64,000 nt of DNA, taken from contig CAITVN010000191.1 of the NCBI GenBank assembly GCA_903895855.1, positions 45,677 through 109,676 of the forward strand, written 5' to 3'. Source of the stretch: Oligoflexia bacterium (GTDB lineage Bacteria; Bdellovibrionota; UBA1018). This document shows, piece after piece, positions 21,865-32,500 of the stretch. The translations under genes were made by a program, and so were the position numbers. The notes beneath the pieces are model-generated. The model was not told the origin of the DNA. It searched no databases and saw only the letters and a program-made list of their open reading frames with translations. Numbering within the stretch: position 1 is the stretch's first letter; every line of letters begins with the position of its first letter.

Positions 21865-22188
21865 ATGAACTTGAAAAAGACTCTTTACTGGATTGGATTT
21901 TTAGCACTTGCAATGAGCGCAGTCGCATTCGCAAATGAGGGCGCACCAGCGGTTGCTGGCGATGCTTCAGGAGCTTATGCAAAACTCGGAGCAACTCTTG
22001 CGCTTGGTATTGCCGCTTTCGGTGGCGCCTACGGACAAAGCAAGGCAGCAGCAGCTGCTCTTGATGGTATTGCAAGAAACCCAGCAGCAGCTGGTAAGAT
22101 CTTCATGCCAATGATCGTTGGTCTAGCTTTGATCGAATCATTGGTTCTTTATGCATTCGTTATCGCATTCATGACTGTTGGCAAGTAA
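21865..22188 (+). CDS. atpE: ATP synthase F0 subunit c
   Basis: The 107-residue c-subunit has an N-terminal signal-like extension (residues 1-23, ending SAVAFA) before the two-helix hairpin. Helix 1 holds GAYGQSKAAAAALDGIARNP, and helix 2 holds GLALIESLVLYAF with the ion-carrying Glu91. Gln58, Ser92 and Tyr96 align with the sodium ligands Gln32, Ser66 and Tyr70 of Ilyobacter. The neighbouring Thr67 position is Leu. Coupling-ion identity is therefore open. The ATG at 21865 is 7 bases after AAAGGA; another ATG sits one codon earlier. Confidence 0.93.
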   Translation: MNLKKTLYWIGFLALAMSAVAFANEGAPAVAGDASGAYAKLGATLALGIAAFGGAYGQSKAAAAALDGIARNPAAAGKIFMPMIVGLALIESLVLYAFVIAFMTVGK

Positions 22189-22218
22189 TTGTACTTTGTC
22201 TCAATCAGTTGAGGTTTG

Positions 22219-22248
22219 CTCCCAGCGTTAACGAACGCTGGGAGTTTT
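22219..22248 (+). terminator. Rho-independent terminator after atpE
   Basis: An 11-bp perfect stem, CTCCCAGCGTT / AACGCTGGGAG, with loop AACG is followed by TTTT. It ends the long plus-strand run that begins at dnaN. Confidence 0.9.
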
Positions 22249-22267
22249 GCTATTGGAGGACTGGGTC

Positions 22268-22576
22268 TTGAAAGAATATTACTTTGTTCTTCTCGTTGTT
22301 TTTGGTGTTTCTGGGTGCGCAACTACAAAAGCGCCACTTTCCGGGCTGGCCTACTCAGACATGCAGTTCGCTGGAGATGTTACGGGTAACACTGCGGGTG
22401 GTAAACTTGGAGAGGCTTGCGCTAGCTCCTATTTTGGCCTCGTGGCCCTCGGCGACGCAACGATAGAGTCTGCTCGCAAAAGTGGTGGAATCAATTCTGT
22501 CACCAGCGTTGATTTCGTTACTCAAAACTACGGCCCCTTTTATTATAAGTTCTGCACCCTCGTGCGGGGTAAATAG
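22268..22576 (+). CDS. TRL-like family lipoprotein
   Basis: About 102 residues begin with the signal MKEYYFVLLVVFGVSGC, with lipobox VSGC. The mature part carries the TRL-domain pattern GLAYSDMQF, then Gly-rich GNTAGGKLGEACASS, then GLVALGDATIESA and GGINSVTSVDF. Family function is unknown. The start is TTG at 22268, set by a GGAGG 8 bases upstream. It sits right after the atpE terminator, so it either has its own start or is read through. It converges with uvrA, 4 bases apart. Confidence 0.78.
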   Translation: MKEYYFVLLVVFGVSGCATTKAPLSGLAYSDMQFAGDVTGNTAGGKLGEACASSYFGLVALGDATIESARKSGGINSVTSVDFVTQNYGPFYYKFCTLVRGK

Positions 22577-22580
22577 GTCG

Positions 22581-25202
22581 CTATTTCTTGTTCAAGTAAT
22601 GACGCAAGTATTGAGCGGTGGCGCTGATTTTTGACTTGGCGACATCTTCTGGGGTTCCTTCTGCGACAATTTCACCGCCTTTTTCACCAGCCTCAGGCCC
22701 GACGTCGATGATGTGATCGGCAACTTTGATGATGTCAAGATTGTGCTCAATTACGATGACGGTGTTGCCGCTGTTCACCAGAGATTGAAGAATCTTTAAG
22801 AGTTTTTGAATATCGTCAAAATGAAGGCCAGTTGATGGCTCATCAAGAATATAGAGTGTTCGCCCAGTCGCTCGACGTGAGAGTTCGGTAGCTAGTTTTA
22901 TGCGCTGAGCTTCGCCACCAGAGAGAGTCGTTGAGCTTTGGCCCAGCTGTATGTATCCAAGCCCGACATCGCAAATCACAGACATTTTTGCTTTTATCGC
23001 TGGGATCGCTGTAAAAAACTCATGAGCTTCTGCCGAGCTCATCGACAGCACATCATGAATATTTTTGCCTTTGTAACGAATTTGTAGAGTTTCATTATTG
23101 AATCGACTGCCATTACAGTCTTTACACTTTACATAGACGTCAGGCATGAAATGCATTTCAATTTTGATTGTGCCGGCTCCCTCACAAGTTTCACAACGGC
23201 CACCCTTTACATTGAATGAAAATCGACCAGCAGAATATCCTCGTATTTTCGCCTCAGGTAAGTTTGAAAAAAGTTCGCGTACGATTGACATCACCCCTGT
23301 ATAGGTTGCCGAATTCGAACGAGGAGTTCTGCCTATAGGGCTTTGATCTATGTCGACAACTTTATCGATGTGTTCGAGCCCTGTCACAAGCTTGACTTTG
23401 ATCTCACCTACTTTTGATTCGAGTAGGTGCTTCACAAGCGTTCGGTAGAGCGTATCAATAACGAGTGAACTTTTTCCGCTTCCGGAAACACCAGTCACGC
23501 ACGTGAAAACACCTAACGGGAAATTAACAGTGATTGATTTCAAATTGTTTTCAGTGATTCCGGCTAAGGTGATTTGACGACTTCTTTCAATTGGCCGTCT
23601 CACTTTTGGCACTTCAATTCGCAACTCGCCTGAAAGGTACTGACCGGTAACGCTTCGCTTTGAATTCAGTATATTCTGCAGCGGACCCTCAGCAACAACA
23701 AAGCCCCCCTCGACCCCTGCTCCTGGCCCAAGGTCAACAATCCAGTCGGCACGCCTCATGGTGTCTTGGTCGTGCTCTACGACTAAGACAGTATTGCCTT
23801 GGTCTCTCAGTGTTTCTAAAGTTTCTAGAAGTTTGTCGTTGTCTCTTTGATGAAGTCCTATGCTGGGCTCATCGAGAACATAAATGACTCCGGTCAGTGC
23901 GCTGCCAATTTGGGTTGCGAGTCGAATACGTTGAGATTCGCCCCCAGAAAGAGTCTGAACGGGCCTTGAAAGTGTTAGATACTCTACCCCTACGTGCAAT
24001 AAGAAACCCAGTCGATCTTTCAGGTCTTTGATGATGCGGTCAACAATTTTCGATTCTCGGTCTGTCAGCTTAATGGTTTCGAAAAACTTAAGACATTGAT
24101 GAAGAGACAAGTCAGTGACATCTGATATAGATTGGCCGTTCAATTTGTAATGACGACTTTCGATGCGAAGACGGCTTCCGTTGCAGTCGGCACACGGTGT
24201 CGCTTTGTTTAAGGCGTGTTGCGATTCAGTCTCTTCAGATTCTTCTAAGGCATCTTCATCGGCCGGTTTTTCGAATCCCAGACCATCACAGCGTCCGCAA
24301 GCACCCAGAGGGCTATTGAAAGAAAATGTGCGCGGCTCAGGTGGAGGATAACTGATGTTACAGTCCGGGCATGAAAATTTTTCAGAAAAGAGCGTCTCAG
24401 TGCGGCCGCCATCACCACTCGTTTCAGGTGCCTGGGTTTCAAGAACCATCAGGCCTTCACTCAATTTGAGCGCCAAGTCGACCGACTCACTGACGCGAGC
24501 CATGTAGCTCTGTTTGTCAGATTTTATGATGATTCGATCAACGTAAACATCAATCGTGTGTTTTTTGTTTTTATCAATCTTGATATCGTCAGACAAATCT
24601 AGGGTTTCGCCGTCAATGCGAACTCGCACAAACCCTTTTTGTCGAAGCGAAATGAGTTCTTTTTGGTACTCACCTTTTCTCTCTCTGACGATCGGTGATA
24701 GAATTGAACACTTGGTGCCCTCTTTTAGGTCAAGAATCACGTCAACAATCTGTTGAGGCGACTGAGATCGAATGAGTTTGTTGCATTTCCAACAATAAGG
24801 TTTTGAGATTCTTGCAAATAAGACACGCAGGTAATCGTTGAGTTCTGTGACCGTGCCCACGGTTGACCGTGGGTTGTGACTCGTGGTTTTTTGCTCAATT
24901 GAAATCGTTGGACTAAGGCCCTCAATCGACTCAATTTCGACTTTTTCGACTTGCTCAAGAAATTGTCGCGCATACGCTGACAGACTTTCAACATACCTTC
25001 TCTGACCCTCTGCATAGATGGTGTCAAAGGCCAATGAAGATTTGCCACTACCAGAAGGGCCAGTCAAAACACAGAGTGAATTTCTGGGAATCGTAACAGA
25101 AATGTTTTTCAGGTTATGCGCTCGAGCTCCCCGCACAACGATTGCGTCGATCGAGCCCGGCTTAAGTAAAGACTCCTGGTCGGTCTCAGTGGTCGCTGGC
25201 AT
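22581..25202 (-). CDS. uvrA: Excinuclease ABC subunit A
   Basis: This damage-recognition ATPase of nucleotide excision repair has two ABC modules. Walker A sites are [14 protein letters not shown] and [14 protein letters not shown], and signatures are [12 protein letters not shown] and [12 protein letters not shown]. The UvrB-binding region after [17 protein letters not shown] is present, as are zinc modules CPDCN...CGRCDG and CETCEGAG...CKDCNG. It is about 870 residues, 60-80 shorter than usual: the block between CGRCDG and PCADCNGSR is replaced by a short acidic stretch. The ATG at 25202 is preferred; an in-frame ATG at 25235 overlaps the upstream gene further. Confidence 0.93.
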   Translation of the reverse strand: MPATTETDQESLLKPGSIDAIVVRGARAHNLKNISVTIPRNSLCVLTGPSGSGKSSLAFDTIYAEGQRRYVESLSAYARQFLEQVEKVEIESIEGLSPTISIEQKTTSHNPRSTVGTVTELNDYLRVLFARISKPYCWKCNKLIRSQSPQQIVDVILDLKEGTKCSILSPIVRERKGEYQKELISLRQKGFVRVRIDGETLDLSDDIKIDKNKKHTIDVYVDRIIIKSDKQSYMARVSESVDLALKLSEGLMVLETQAPETSGDGGRTETLFSEKFSCPDCNISYPPPEPRTFSFNSPLGACGRCDGLGFEKPADEDALEESEETESQHALNKATPCADCNGSRLRIESRHYKLNGQSISDVTDLSLHQCLKFFETIKLTDRESKIVDRIIKDLKDRLGFLLHVGVEYLTLSRPVQTLSGGESQRIRLATQIGSALTGVIYVLDEPSIGLHQRDNDKLLETLETLRDQGNTVLVVEHDQDTMRRADWIVDLGPGAGVEGGFVVAEGPLQNILNSKRSVTGQYLSGELRIEVPKVRRPIERSRQITLAGITENNLKSITVNFPLGVFTCVTGVSGSGKSSLVIDTLYRTLVKHLLESKVGEIKVKLVTGLEHIDKVVDIDQSPIGRTPRSNSATYTGVMSIVRELFSNLPEAKIRGYSAGRFSFNVKGGRCETCEGAGTIKIEMHFMPDVYVKCKDCNGSRFNNETLQIRYKGKNIHDVLSMSSAEAHEFFTAIPAIKAKMSVICDVGLGYIQLGQSSTTLSGGEAQRIKLATELSRRATGRTLYILDEPSTGLHFDDIQKLLKILQSLVNSGNTVIVIEHNLDIIKVADHIIDVGPEAGEKGGEIVAEGTPEDVAKSKISATAQYLRHYLNKK

Positions 25203-26613
25203 GTAGTGGTGGGTGTCCAAGTTGTTTAGCCGCATCAGACAGAGCGCCTTCTACGATACCGCGAACTTCTGTGAGCCGCGCTTCAGTTGGCGCCTCAAAA
25301 CGTAGAACTAATACGGGCTGAGTGTTTGAAGCTCGCACTAAACCCCAGGCATCACCAAAATCAACGCGCACTCCATCGATGTCGTTTATTTGATAGGACG
25401 TCAGTCGTTTTTTCGTTTCGGCGACGAGCGCAAATTTCTTGTTCTCCTCACAGTCTAATCTGATTTCTGGTGTCGCAACGACCGGGGTGACTCCGGCGAG
25501 AAGAGACGACACGGGGCCCTTTGCGTCGCTCGCAATTTCTGCAAACCGCACGGCAGCATAAATAGCGTCATCGTAGCCAAAGTAGCGGTCGGCAAAAAAG
25601 ATGTGGCCAGACATTTCACCAGCAAGAGCCGCCTTGGTCTCCTTCATTTTTGCTTTAATGAGGGAGTGTCCAGTTTTCCACATGATTGGTTTGCCGCCAT
25701 TTGCCGCAATATCTTGATAGAGACGGTGACTCGATTTGACTTCTGAGATGACGACACTACCTGGCGACGTTTTGAGAACGGCGCGAGCCAAGATAATCAT
25801 CAGCTCATCGCCATAAATAATTCTACCAGCCTCATCTACGACACCAATACGGTCAGCATCACCATCAAAGGCAACTCCAAAGTTGGCCCGTGTTTCTTTC
25901 ACTTTTTCGATCAATTGTACGAGATTTTTTGGGACAGTGGGGTCTGGGTGGTGATTGGGGAATCGTCCATCGAGTTCACAAAAAAGTGGAATCACCTCAG
26001 AACCGAGACGCTCAAAAAGTGGAGGGGCCACAGTGGCGGCAGTTCCATTACCGGCGTCTAGAACGATGCGCATTTTTCTAATGTTCGGCGTCGCTCGCAC
26101 GATGTGTTCAATGTAGGCCGGGATGATATCAAATTCGGAGAGATCGCCCTTTGTTAAACCAGGAGGTGCCACGAATCCTTTTTCCATCAAATCACGCAAC
26201 TCTAAGATGTCTTTGCCGTGAATGGTGTCTTTTTCCATGCAAATCTTGAAGCCATTGTAATCGCTTGGGTTGTGGGACCCTGTCACCATGATTGCCCCAT
26301 CTAAGTGAAGGTGAAATAAACTAAAATACGTTAGCGGCGTTGGGCAGACACCGATTCGGACAACATGGCAGCCAGAATCAAGAAGACCCTGTATTAACGC
26401 TGTAGCATACGACTCACCAGTGAGTCGACAATCACGTCCAACCCCAATTTTAGGGTGCATGTTAGTGTATTTTGGAAAATGCTTTCTTAGTGATCGAGCA
26501 TAAGCATTACCAAGATGGTAGGCGAATTCGGGTGAGAGGTCTTTTCCGGCGATCCCACGGATGTCGTACTCTCTGAAGATACTTGGATTGATGATTGGCT
26601 TTGATGACTGCAC
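25186..26613 (-). CDS. Phosphomannomutase/phosphoglucomutase
   Basis: This 475-residue alpha-D-phosphohexomutase interconverts hexose 6- and 1-phosphates for envelope polysaccharide synthesis. It has the phosphoserine loop VTGSHNPSDYNGFK, the metal loop AFDGDADRIGVV, the sugar loop GEMSGHIFF, and the C-terminal phosphate loop RASNTQPVLVLRFEA. IFREYDIRGIAG at the N-terminus is typical of the AlgC/ManB group. The GTG start has AGGAG 8 bases upstream. Substrate preference (Man, Glc or both) cannot be decided. The end overlaps uvrA. Confidence 0.92.
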   Translation of the reverse strand: MQSSKPIINPSIFREYDIRGIAGKDLSPEFAYHLGNAYARSLRKHFPKYTNMHPKIGVGRDCRLTGESYATALIQGLLDSGCHVVRIGVCPTPLTYFSLFHLHLDGAIMVTGSHNPSDYNGFKICMEKDTIHGKDILELRDLMEKGFVAPPGLTKGDLSEFDIIPAYIEHIVRATPNIRKMRIVLDAGNGTAATVAPPLFERLGSEVIPLFCELDGRFPNHHPDPTVPKNLVQLIEKVKETRANFGVAFDGDADRIGVVDEAGRIIYGDELMIILARAVLKTSPGSVVISEVKSSHRLYQDIAANGGKPIMWKTGHSLIKAKMKETKAALAGEMSGHIFFADRYFGYDDAIYAAVRFAEIASDAKGPVSSLLAGVTPVVATPEIRLDCEENKKFALVAETKKRLTSYQINDIDGVRVDFGDAWGLVRASNTQPVLVLRFEAPTEARLTEVRGIVEGALSDAAKQLGHPPLHASDH

Positions 26614-26678
26614 AGAAAGACTCCTAAAAATGAAAAGGGGTAAAAAGCTTACGATGACTTCGTGCGCTTCTTATCCAA

Positions 26679-27602
26679 TTAATTACCTTTTGATAATCGA
26701 TCGGCCCACCGAATAGCCGCAAGCATACTGCGGTGATCAGCAATTCCTTTTCCGGCAATGTCAAAGGCGGTGCCGTGATCGACCGATGTTCTCACAAAAG
26801 GTAGGCCTAAGGTTATATTCACTGTGTGCGGGAAATCAAGGAGCTTTACGGGTATTAGGCCCTGATCGTGGTACATAGCGATCACGGCATCATAGGGTTT
26901 TTTTGATGCCTGATTTAGCGCGAAAAAAGTATCAGAAGGGAACGGCCCAAAAACCGAAAGCGTCGGGTTCATTGCGTTCCAGTTTGAGATAAAAGGCGCT
27001 ATTGTCAGCCGTTCTTCTTGTCCAAAAAGCCCCTCTTCACCAGCGTGGGGGTTTAAAGAACACAAGGCGATTCGCGGTTGAGATATTTTGAACCCTTCGG
27101 TGAGAAACTTAAAGGTTTGTGAGGTCGCCCTCTCTAAAGACCTTGCGGTGATGTGGCTAGAAACATCATTCAGAGCCAAATGAGTGGTGACTAAAGAAGC
27201 ACGCAACTTGTCGTTTGCCAACATCATCGTCACTTCTGGGACTTTAGCTAATGCAGCCAGAAAATCTGTGTGACCACTAAACTTATAGCCCCCAGCCTGA
27301 AGGCGGGCCTTGTGAATGGGGCCAGTGATCAGCGCGCGCCCCTCACCGGCTAAAATGAGGTTGGCCGCAGTTTCAATCGACCACCCAGCCTGGGCACCCG
27401 GATTTGAGTTCTCTGGAGCTTCAATGAAGCTAAATCGCTTTGAAATCTTAAGCTTCGCAAAGGGTCGGCTTGCGCCGACAATCGTGATTTGACGAGAGTC
27501 TAAGAAAGACTTAGGTAGGCGAGCGAGTGCTTTCGCGGTTACTTCAGGGCCGATGCCGTCGGGGTCGCCTGGGGTAATGATCAAAGGCTTGAGCGCGACC
27601 AC
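26679..27602 (-). CDS. pdxA: 4-hydroxythreonine-4-phosphate dehydrogenase
   Basis: This 307-residue NAD-dependent, metal-requiring enzyme of pyridoxal phosphate synthesis has ITPGDPDGIGPEV at the N-terminus, metal and substrate His residues in SGHTDFLA and AMYHDQGLIPVK, and TSVDHGTAFDIAGKG near the end. The GTG start lies 3 bases after the SurA-like gene, reproducing the surA-pdxA neighbourhood known from E. coli. All metal-binding His/Asp motifs are intact. Confidence 0.94.
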   Translation of the reverse strand: MVALKPLIITPGDPDGIGPEVTAKALARLPKSFLDSRQITIVGASRPFAKLKISKRFSFIEAPENSNPGAQAGWSIETAANLILAGEGRALITGPIHKARLQAGGYKFSGHTDFLAALAKVPEVTMMLANDKLRASLVTTHLALNDVSSHITARSLERATSQTFKFLTEGFKISQPRIALCSLNPHAGEEGLFGQEERLTIAPFISNWNAMNPTLSVFGPFPSDTFFALNQASKKPYDAVIAMYHDQGLIPVKLLDFPHTVNITLGLPFVRTSVDHGTAFDIAGKGIADHRSMLAAIRWADRLSKGN

Positions 27603-27605
27603 TGG

Positions 27606-28613
27606 CTACTTAGTGGGTTTTGTTTTCGCGTCAAACACAGTTTGACCGGCGATGTGAATGAAAGAAGCTTGCCGTTGCCGCTCAACCCAAAGTTGAATCT
27701 GTCTTTGATACTCACCAATCGCTAACTGAGTGCGAATTTCTTCAGTTAAACGTTTAAGTTCGGCCTCTTCTCCGGTTTTTACATCGATGAGTTTCACTAC
27801 CGCATAAGCTGTTTGTGGTGTTCCGAAGAGCTCACTCACCTGGCCAATTTTGAGGTCTTTGAGTTGTGTACGAATGTTCGGCGAAAGCTGAGACTCTGTT
27901 AAGAGGCCGAGGTCTCCACCTGTTGGCCCTGTGGCATCATCGCTCACCCTTTTTGCTACCTCTTCAAAAGACTCTCCACCTTTTATGTCTTTGAGTGCGC
28001 GGTCCATGATTTCTTTGGCCGCCGAAATAGATTTGTAGCGAGACGGAGTCACAGTAATAATACCCACGCGATAAGTTCTTCCAGCGGCGGTTTTTGAATA
28101 GTGATTAAAGAAAAAGTTTTTTACATCATCATCGGCGATATGAACTTTTGTTTGAATGTCTCGCTCAATAAGTGCTTTTTTTGAGATACTGGCTCTCATC
28201 ATTTCGAAATAATCTTCGTATCGATACCCCTGGTCTGCCAGCATAGCTTTCAAACCGTCTCTGTTAAGCTTTAGGTTACTTTGGATTGAGTTAATTTGAT
28301 GTTCAACATCGGCATCTGGAATCGGATATTGTTGCAGAATGAGTTTTTCGTCGATTAAGAATGCGACCACATCAGAGTCTTCTGCACTGCGACCTTTTGA
28401 CGCTAATGAAGTTCCAGCGTAGAGTGAATCAATCTGTAGTCTAAGTTCATGATTACTTCTAAACTGCTCAAGGTCAGATTTTAAAATAATAGATGCATTG
28501 ACCGAGGCCTCAAGCGAATCCATCACGGTTGCCGCTTGTGCAGTGGGCTGGCTTAGATTTGAAATGAGTAGGTAGACCCCAACAAAAAGGGAAATAAAAT
28601 GGCGGTTAAACAT
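27606..28613 (-). CDS. surA: SurA-like periplasmic peptidyl-prolyl isomerase
   Basis: This 335-residue exported foldase has a signal peptide (residues 1-28, ending TAQA), a SurA N-terminal chaperone domain (LEASVNASIILKSDLEQF, DEKLILQQYPI) and one parvulin domain. The parvulin part has ITVTPSRYKSISAAKEI, GGESFEEVAKRVSDD and GPTGGDLGLLTESQL. E. coli SurA has two parvulin domains, so this is a shorter version. It lies between another PpiC protein and pdxA and probably escorts outer-membrane proteins. Confidence 0.85.
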   Translation of the reverse strand: MFNRHFISLFVGVYLLISNLSQPTAQAATVMDSLEASVNASIILKSDLEQFRSNHELRLQIDSLYAGTSLASKGRSAEDSDVVAFLIDEKLILQQYPIPDADVEHQINSIQSNLKLNRDGLKAMLADQGYRYEDYFEMMRASISKKALIERDIQTKVHIADDDVKNFFFNHYSKTAAGRTYRVGIITVTPSRYKSISAAKEIMDRALKDIKGGESFEEVAKRVSDDATGPTGGDLGLLTESQLSPNIRTQLKDLKIGQVSELFGTPQTAYAVVKLIDVKTGEEAELKRLTEEIRTQLAIGEYQRQIQLWVERQRQASFIHIAGQTVFDAKTKPTK

Positions 28614-28651
28614 ACCTCAATTAATGGCACAACTTGCCACTAAGGCCAAAT

Positions 28652-29530
28652 TCATTCTTTGAGTAATTTGTCGTTGATTGTCACTTTTGCCGTTTTTCTA
28701 AGCGACCCCATCAACCTCTCGAAGGCATCATTTCGGCGCTGTTCGAAAACTAACCTTTTTATTTGGGGCTTGTCGGTTTGTTCCCATGTACGAATGGCAG
28801 TGAGACGAATGATGTGAAATCCATACTGACTTCGCACCACCTCAGAGACCGCGCCAGGCTCTTTTAGTTTTAACGCGGCTGCGTAGTAGGCCGGATCTAA
28901 TTTGTCTTTTGTTTGAAAATCAACATCACCCCCCATAGGAGCCGCAATGCCCTCAGAAAAGCGTTGCGCCACCTCAGCAAAGCTCGCCTTGCCTGGTTTG
29001 ATTTCATCAGAATAAATTTTGTTGATTCTCTCTTGTGCGACCTTAACCTGCTCGGGCGACGCGTCTGCGGCTAAGGCAACAAAAATATGGCTAGTTCGAA
29101 TTTCTGGGCTATCTTTATAGTATTTCTTTGCCTCTTCATCAGTTACGTGAATTGCCTCAATTTCTTTCGCCAATTTCTTCTCAATAAACGACTGATAGAG
29201 AACCGTGTTCATCTTATCGAGAACCTCGGGATCTTTATCTAGTCCAAGTTTTTTCGCTTCTTGAATACCCAGTTCTCGCTTGATGAGATCTTCTAAGACA
29301 CTTTTCTTTGTGGGGGCGCGAAACTGAAAAAACCGCGCATTTTCTTGATATTTTTTATTAAATTCTTCAATCGAGAGTGTTTTTTCGTTAATTTTCGCTA
29401 ACTCTACCGCCGCCTCGGCCCGTTGACCTGGTGTCCAAGAAAACGTTAGAATAAGGTACAAAATGGCTAGAAACTTTGAAAATGGTTTAATTTTATTCAT
29501 CAGATGTGGCGCCATCATTCGATTATTCAT
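28652..29530 (-). CDS. Exported PpiC/parvulin-type peptidyl-prolyl isomerase
   Basis: This 292-residue protein has an N-terminal signal (NKIKPFSKFLAILYLILTFSW, ending near RAEA), a SurA_N-like helical segment (IEEFNKKYQENARFFQF) and a parvulin domain (IRTSHIFVALAADAS, SFAEVAQRFSEG, PMGGDVDFQTKDKL, SQYGFHIIRL). Its residues AARPIMGGDVDF-type are those of active parvulins. Four Met codons occur in the first 11 residues, so the start is uncertain; ATG at 29500 gives the most typical signal peptide. It is paired with the SurA-like gene downstream. Confidence 0.82.
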   Translation of the reverse strand: MNNRMMAPHLMNKIKPFSKFLAILYLILTFSWTPGQRAEAAVELAKINEKTLSIEEFNKKYQENARFFQFRAPTKKSVLEDLIKRELGIQEAKKLGLDKDPEVLDKMNTVLYQSFIEKKLAKEIEAIHVTDEEAKKYYKDSPEIRTSHIFVALAADASPEQVKVAQERINKIYSDEIKPGKASFAEVAQRFSEGIAAPMGGDVDFQTKDKLDPAYYAAALKLKEPGAVSEVVRSQYGFHIIRLTAIRTWEQTDKPQIKRLVFEQRRNDAFERLMGSLRKTAKVTINDKLLKE

Positions 29531-29556
29531 AAATACTATAATAACACCTCTTTTGA

Positions 29557-32500
29557 TTAGCGCAATTCTTCTAGGAATTTTTTTAACGTGAAAAATATTT
29601 GACTGAGGGTCGAGGTCTCAAGTGAGAACACAATTCGGGAGTCGCCGGTAAGCTGAAATCCCGGCTTTTTAGCTGCCACACGGGCAAGCACGACTTCTGT
29701 CTTAATCGGGCTATGCTCTGATGGCTGCACCGTCACTTTTCTGTCGCCAACTGAAATGAGCGACAAGTGAAATTCGCGAGCCAAGATTTTGAGGCGAATC
29801 ACCCAGGTTAGATTAATCACGGGCTCGGGCAAGTTGCCATATCGATCTTTAAGCTCGTCTTCGATTGCAAGAAGCCGCTCTTCGTTTTGTGCTGATGAAA
29901 GCTTTCGGTAGAAAGCCAGTCTATGGTGCAGGTCTGAAATGTATTCATCGGGGAAAAACGCACTCTGTTTGACTCGAATTTCTGGCTCTGGAGCCCTAAT
30001 TGGCTCACTATCTGAGTGGCTGTCTGTTTGGTTTGCGCGTTGCCGCTTCAGTCGTTTAACGGCTTCGTCTAGCAATTCGAGATAGAGCTCAAATCCAACA
30101 GCCGCGATTTGTCCAGACTGTTGAGGGCCAAGTAGGTCACCCCCGCCGCGCATTTCAAGGTCGTGAGATGCGACAGAAAAACCACTTCCTAGCTCAGCGA
30201 AGCGTTGCATGACTTCTAGGCGTTCGAGTGCATCGGGAGTGGTGTTTCCTGATTCAGGAAGCAAGAAATAGGCATGAGCGCGCTCTTGTCCTCGTCCGAC
30301 CCGTCCTCGAATTTGATAGAGCTGTGCGAGACCAAACCAGTCGGCGCGTTCGACAATCATCGTATTGGCTGAAGGCAGATCGAGGCCCGACTCAATGATG
30401 GTGGTGCAAATTAGAATTTGAATTTCTCGTGCATAGAACTTCGACATTACTCCTTCAAGTTCAGACTCTGGCATTTGACCGTGACCAATGGCGATCTTGG
30501 CCTCAGGAAAAAACCGTCTTAACCGCTCACTCACTTTGTGAATGTCTTGAACTCTATTATAGAGGTAGAACACCTGGCCACCGCGTCCGAGCTCGCGTTC
30601 GATAGCAGTTCGAATGATTTCATCAGAATAGGCCGCGATGTAGGTCTTGATAGAAAGGCGCTCAACTGGTGGGGTTGTGATGAGACTGATGTCTCTAATG
30701 CCCGTCATTGCCATGTGTAGTGTTCTTGGTATCGGGGTGGCTGTTAACGTCAAAACATGGGTGTTTTCTTTGAGCGCCTTTATGCGTTCTTTGTGTTCAA
30801 CTCCAAATCGGTGTTCTTCGTCAACAATGAGTATACCGAGGGCTCGAAATTTGACGTCTTTCGATAGTAAGCGATGCGTGCCGATAACAATGTCGGTCTT
30901 TCCTGTCGCCATCTCCTCGAGTGTGGTTTTTTGCTGCTTTTGTGATTTAAATCGAGAGAGTGAAGCCACCGTGATCGGAAATCCCTCGAACCGCTGTTTG
31001 AAGTTTTTCTCATGTTGGTGTGCTAAAATTGTGGTGGGCACCAAAACGGCAACCTGTCGTCCCTCTGAGGCAACCCGAAAGGCGGCCCGCATAGCCACTT
31101 CTGTTTTTCCAAATCCAACATCACCGCAAATTAGGCGATCCATGATTCTTCCCGATGAGAGATCTCTGAAGACCGATTCAATTGCAGAAGCTTGGTCGGG
31201 GGTCTCTTCGTATGGAAATTGGGCTTCAAATTCGTCGACTGTTTGATCTCGGGGAGAAAAGGCGATGCCTCGTTCAAATTGCCGCTTTGCGTACAACTCA
31301 AGTAGGTTGATTGCCAGTGACTTGACTGATTCCCTTACTTGTTCTTTTTTCTTTATGAAGTGGGGGCTACCCAGCTTGTCTAGTAACGAGTCTGCTCCAC
31401 CAATTGAATACCGTTGAATCAAATCAAGTCGATAAACTGGAACATAGAGCTTGTCGTTTCCCGCATAGATCAATTGCACAAAATCTGATTCACCTCCCGC
31501 AATCGTGAGCCTCTGTATTGAAGAAAACCGCCCAATTCCGTGGTCAATGTGCACAACGAGGTCGCCGGTGTTGAGGTCAGAAAGCGTTTCAAAGGGACTA
31601 ACCGTCGAAGCCTGATTGGCATCGACATAGAGGGGGGCTTTTGCCTTGTTACGGTTCTTTGAGCGCTCTAGAAAAACGCTGATGGGCACAAATAAGATTT
31701 GGGCCTGATCGTCTTTAGCACATCCGGTAATGTTAGAAAGTGCCCAAAAAAGGCCCGACCGATTCAAGACTTCTTGCCCAAGGTGTTTTAGAAGCTCTTG
31801 CTGGTGGTGGTTGCGGGCGCAAAGTACAACGGTGACTTTTTCATCGAGCTTTTGCTTGATAAACGCCAGCCACTGGTTGAGGTTGTTTTCTTCGGGGTAG
31901 TCTTCACTGGGTAAAGTGACGGTTTGTCTGCCTTCGGTATGGATTGCTGAAAACTGAACTGGGGCATCATTAACTAGCTTAAGGGTTTTCTCGAAAATGC
32001 CTGGATAGAGATTTGAGAGTGCGGGCACTATTTTTATCTTGGGCTCTAGATTTTTTTCGGCCTTTTCGAGCGTGCCCAGATTTTTTGCCAATTGCGATTG
32101 AATAGCTAAAGGCTGCAAAGCGATAGTTAGGGTGTCTATTGGAAAAAATTCGAACGCAGTTGATTGGGAGAGTAGAAAGGGCCACCAGAATTCTGAGTAG
32201 GGCGGGCAAATGCCAAGGGCAAGTTGTTCGAGAACCGGGTCGCGAAGCTTTCGACTAATTCCACACTCATCGGCATGCGATTTAATCGATGCCCGAAGCT
32301 CAGCTTGAGTTTCGGGAAGAATGAGAAACTCTCGACAAGGGTAAACGTTTAGGCGGTCGACCGTCAGATTTTTTTCGGTTCGCTGAGTCTTTGCGTTGAA
32401 AGGTCGAATTTTTTCAACGGTGTCATCGAAAAACTCAATCCTTAAGGGTTGGTTTTTATCGGGGCTATAAATATCTAGGATGTCGCCTCGAAATGCAAAA

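Noticed and set aside
30647..31246. 199-codon frame antisense to mfd
   Set aside because: It is a shadow of the mfd motor domain, Ser/Arg-rich without domain character.
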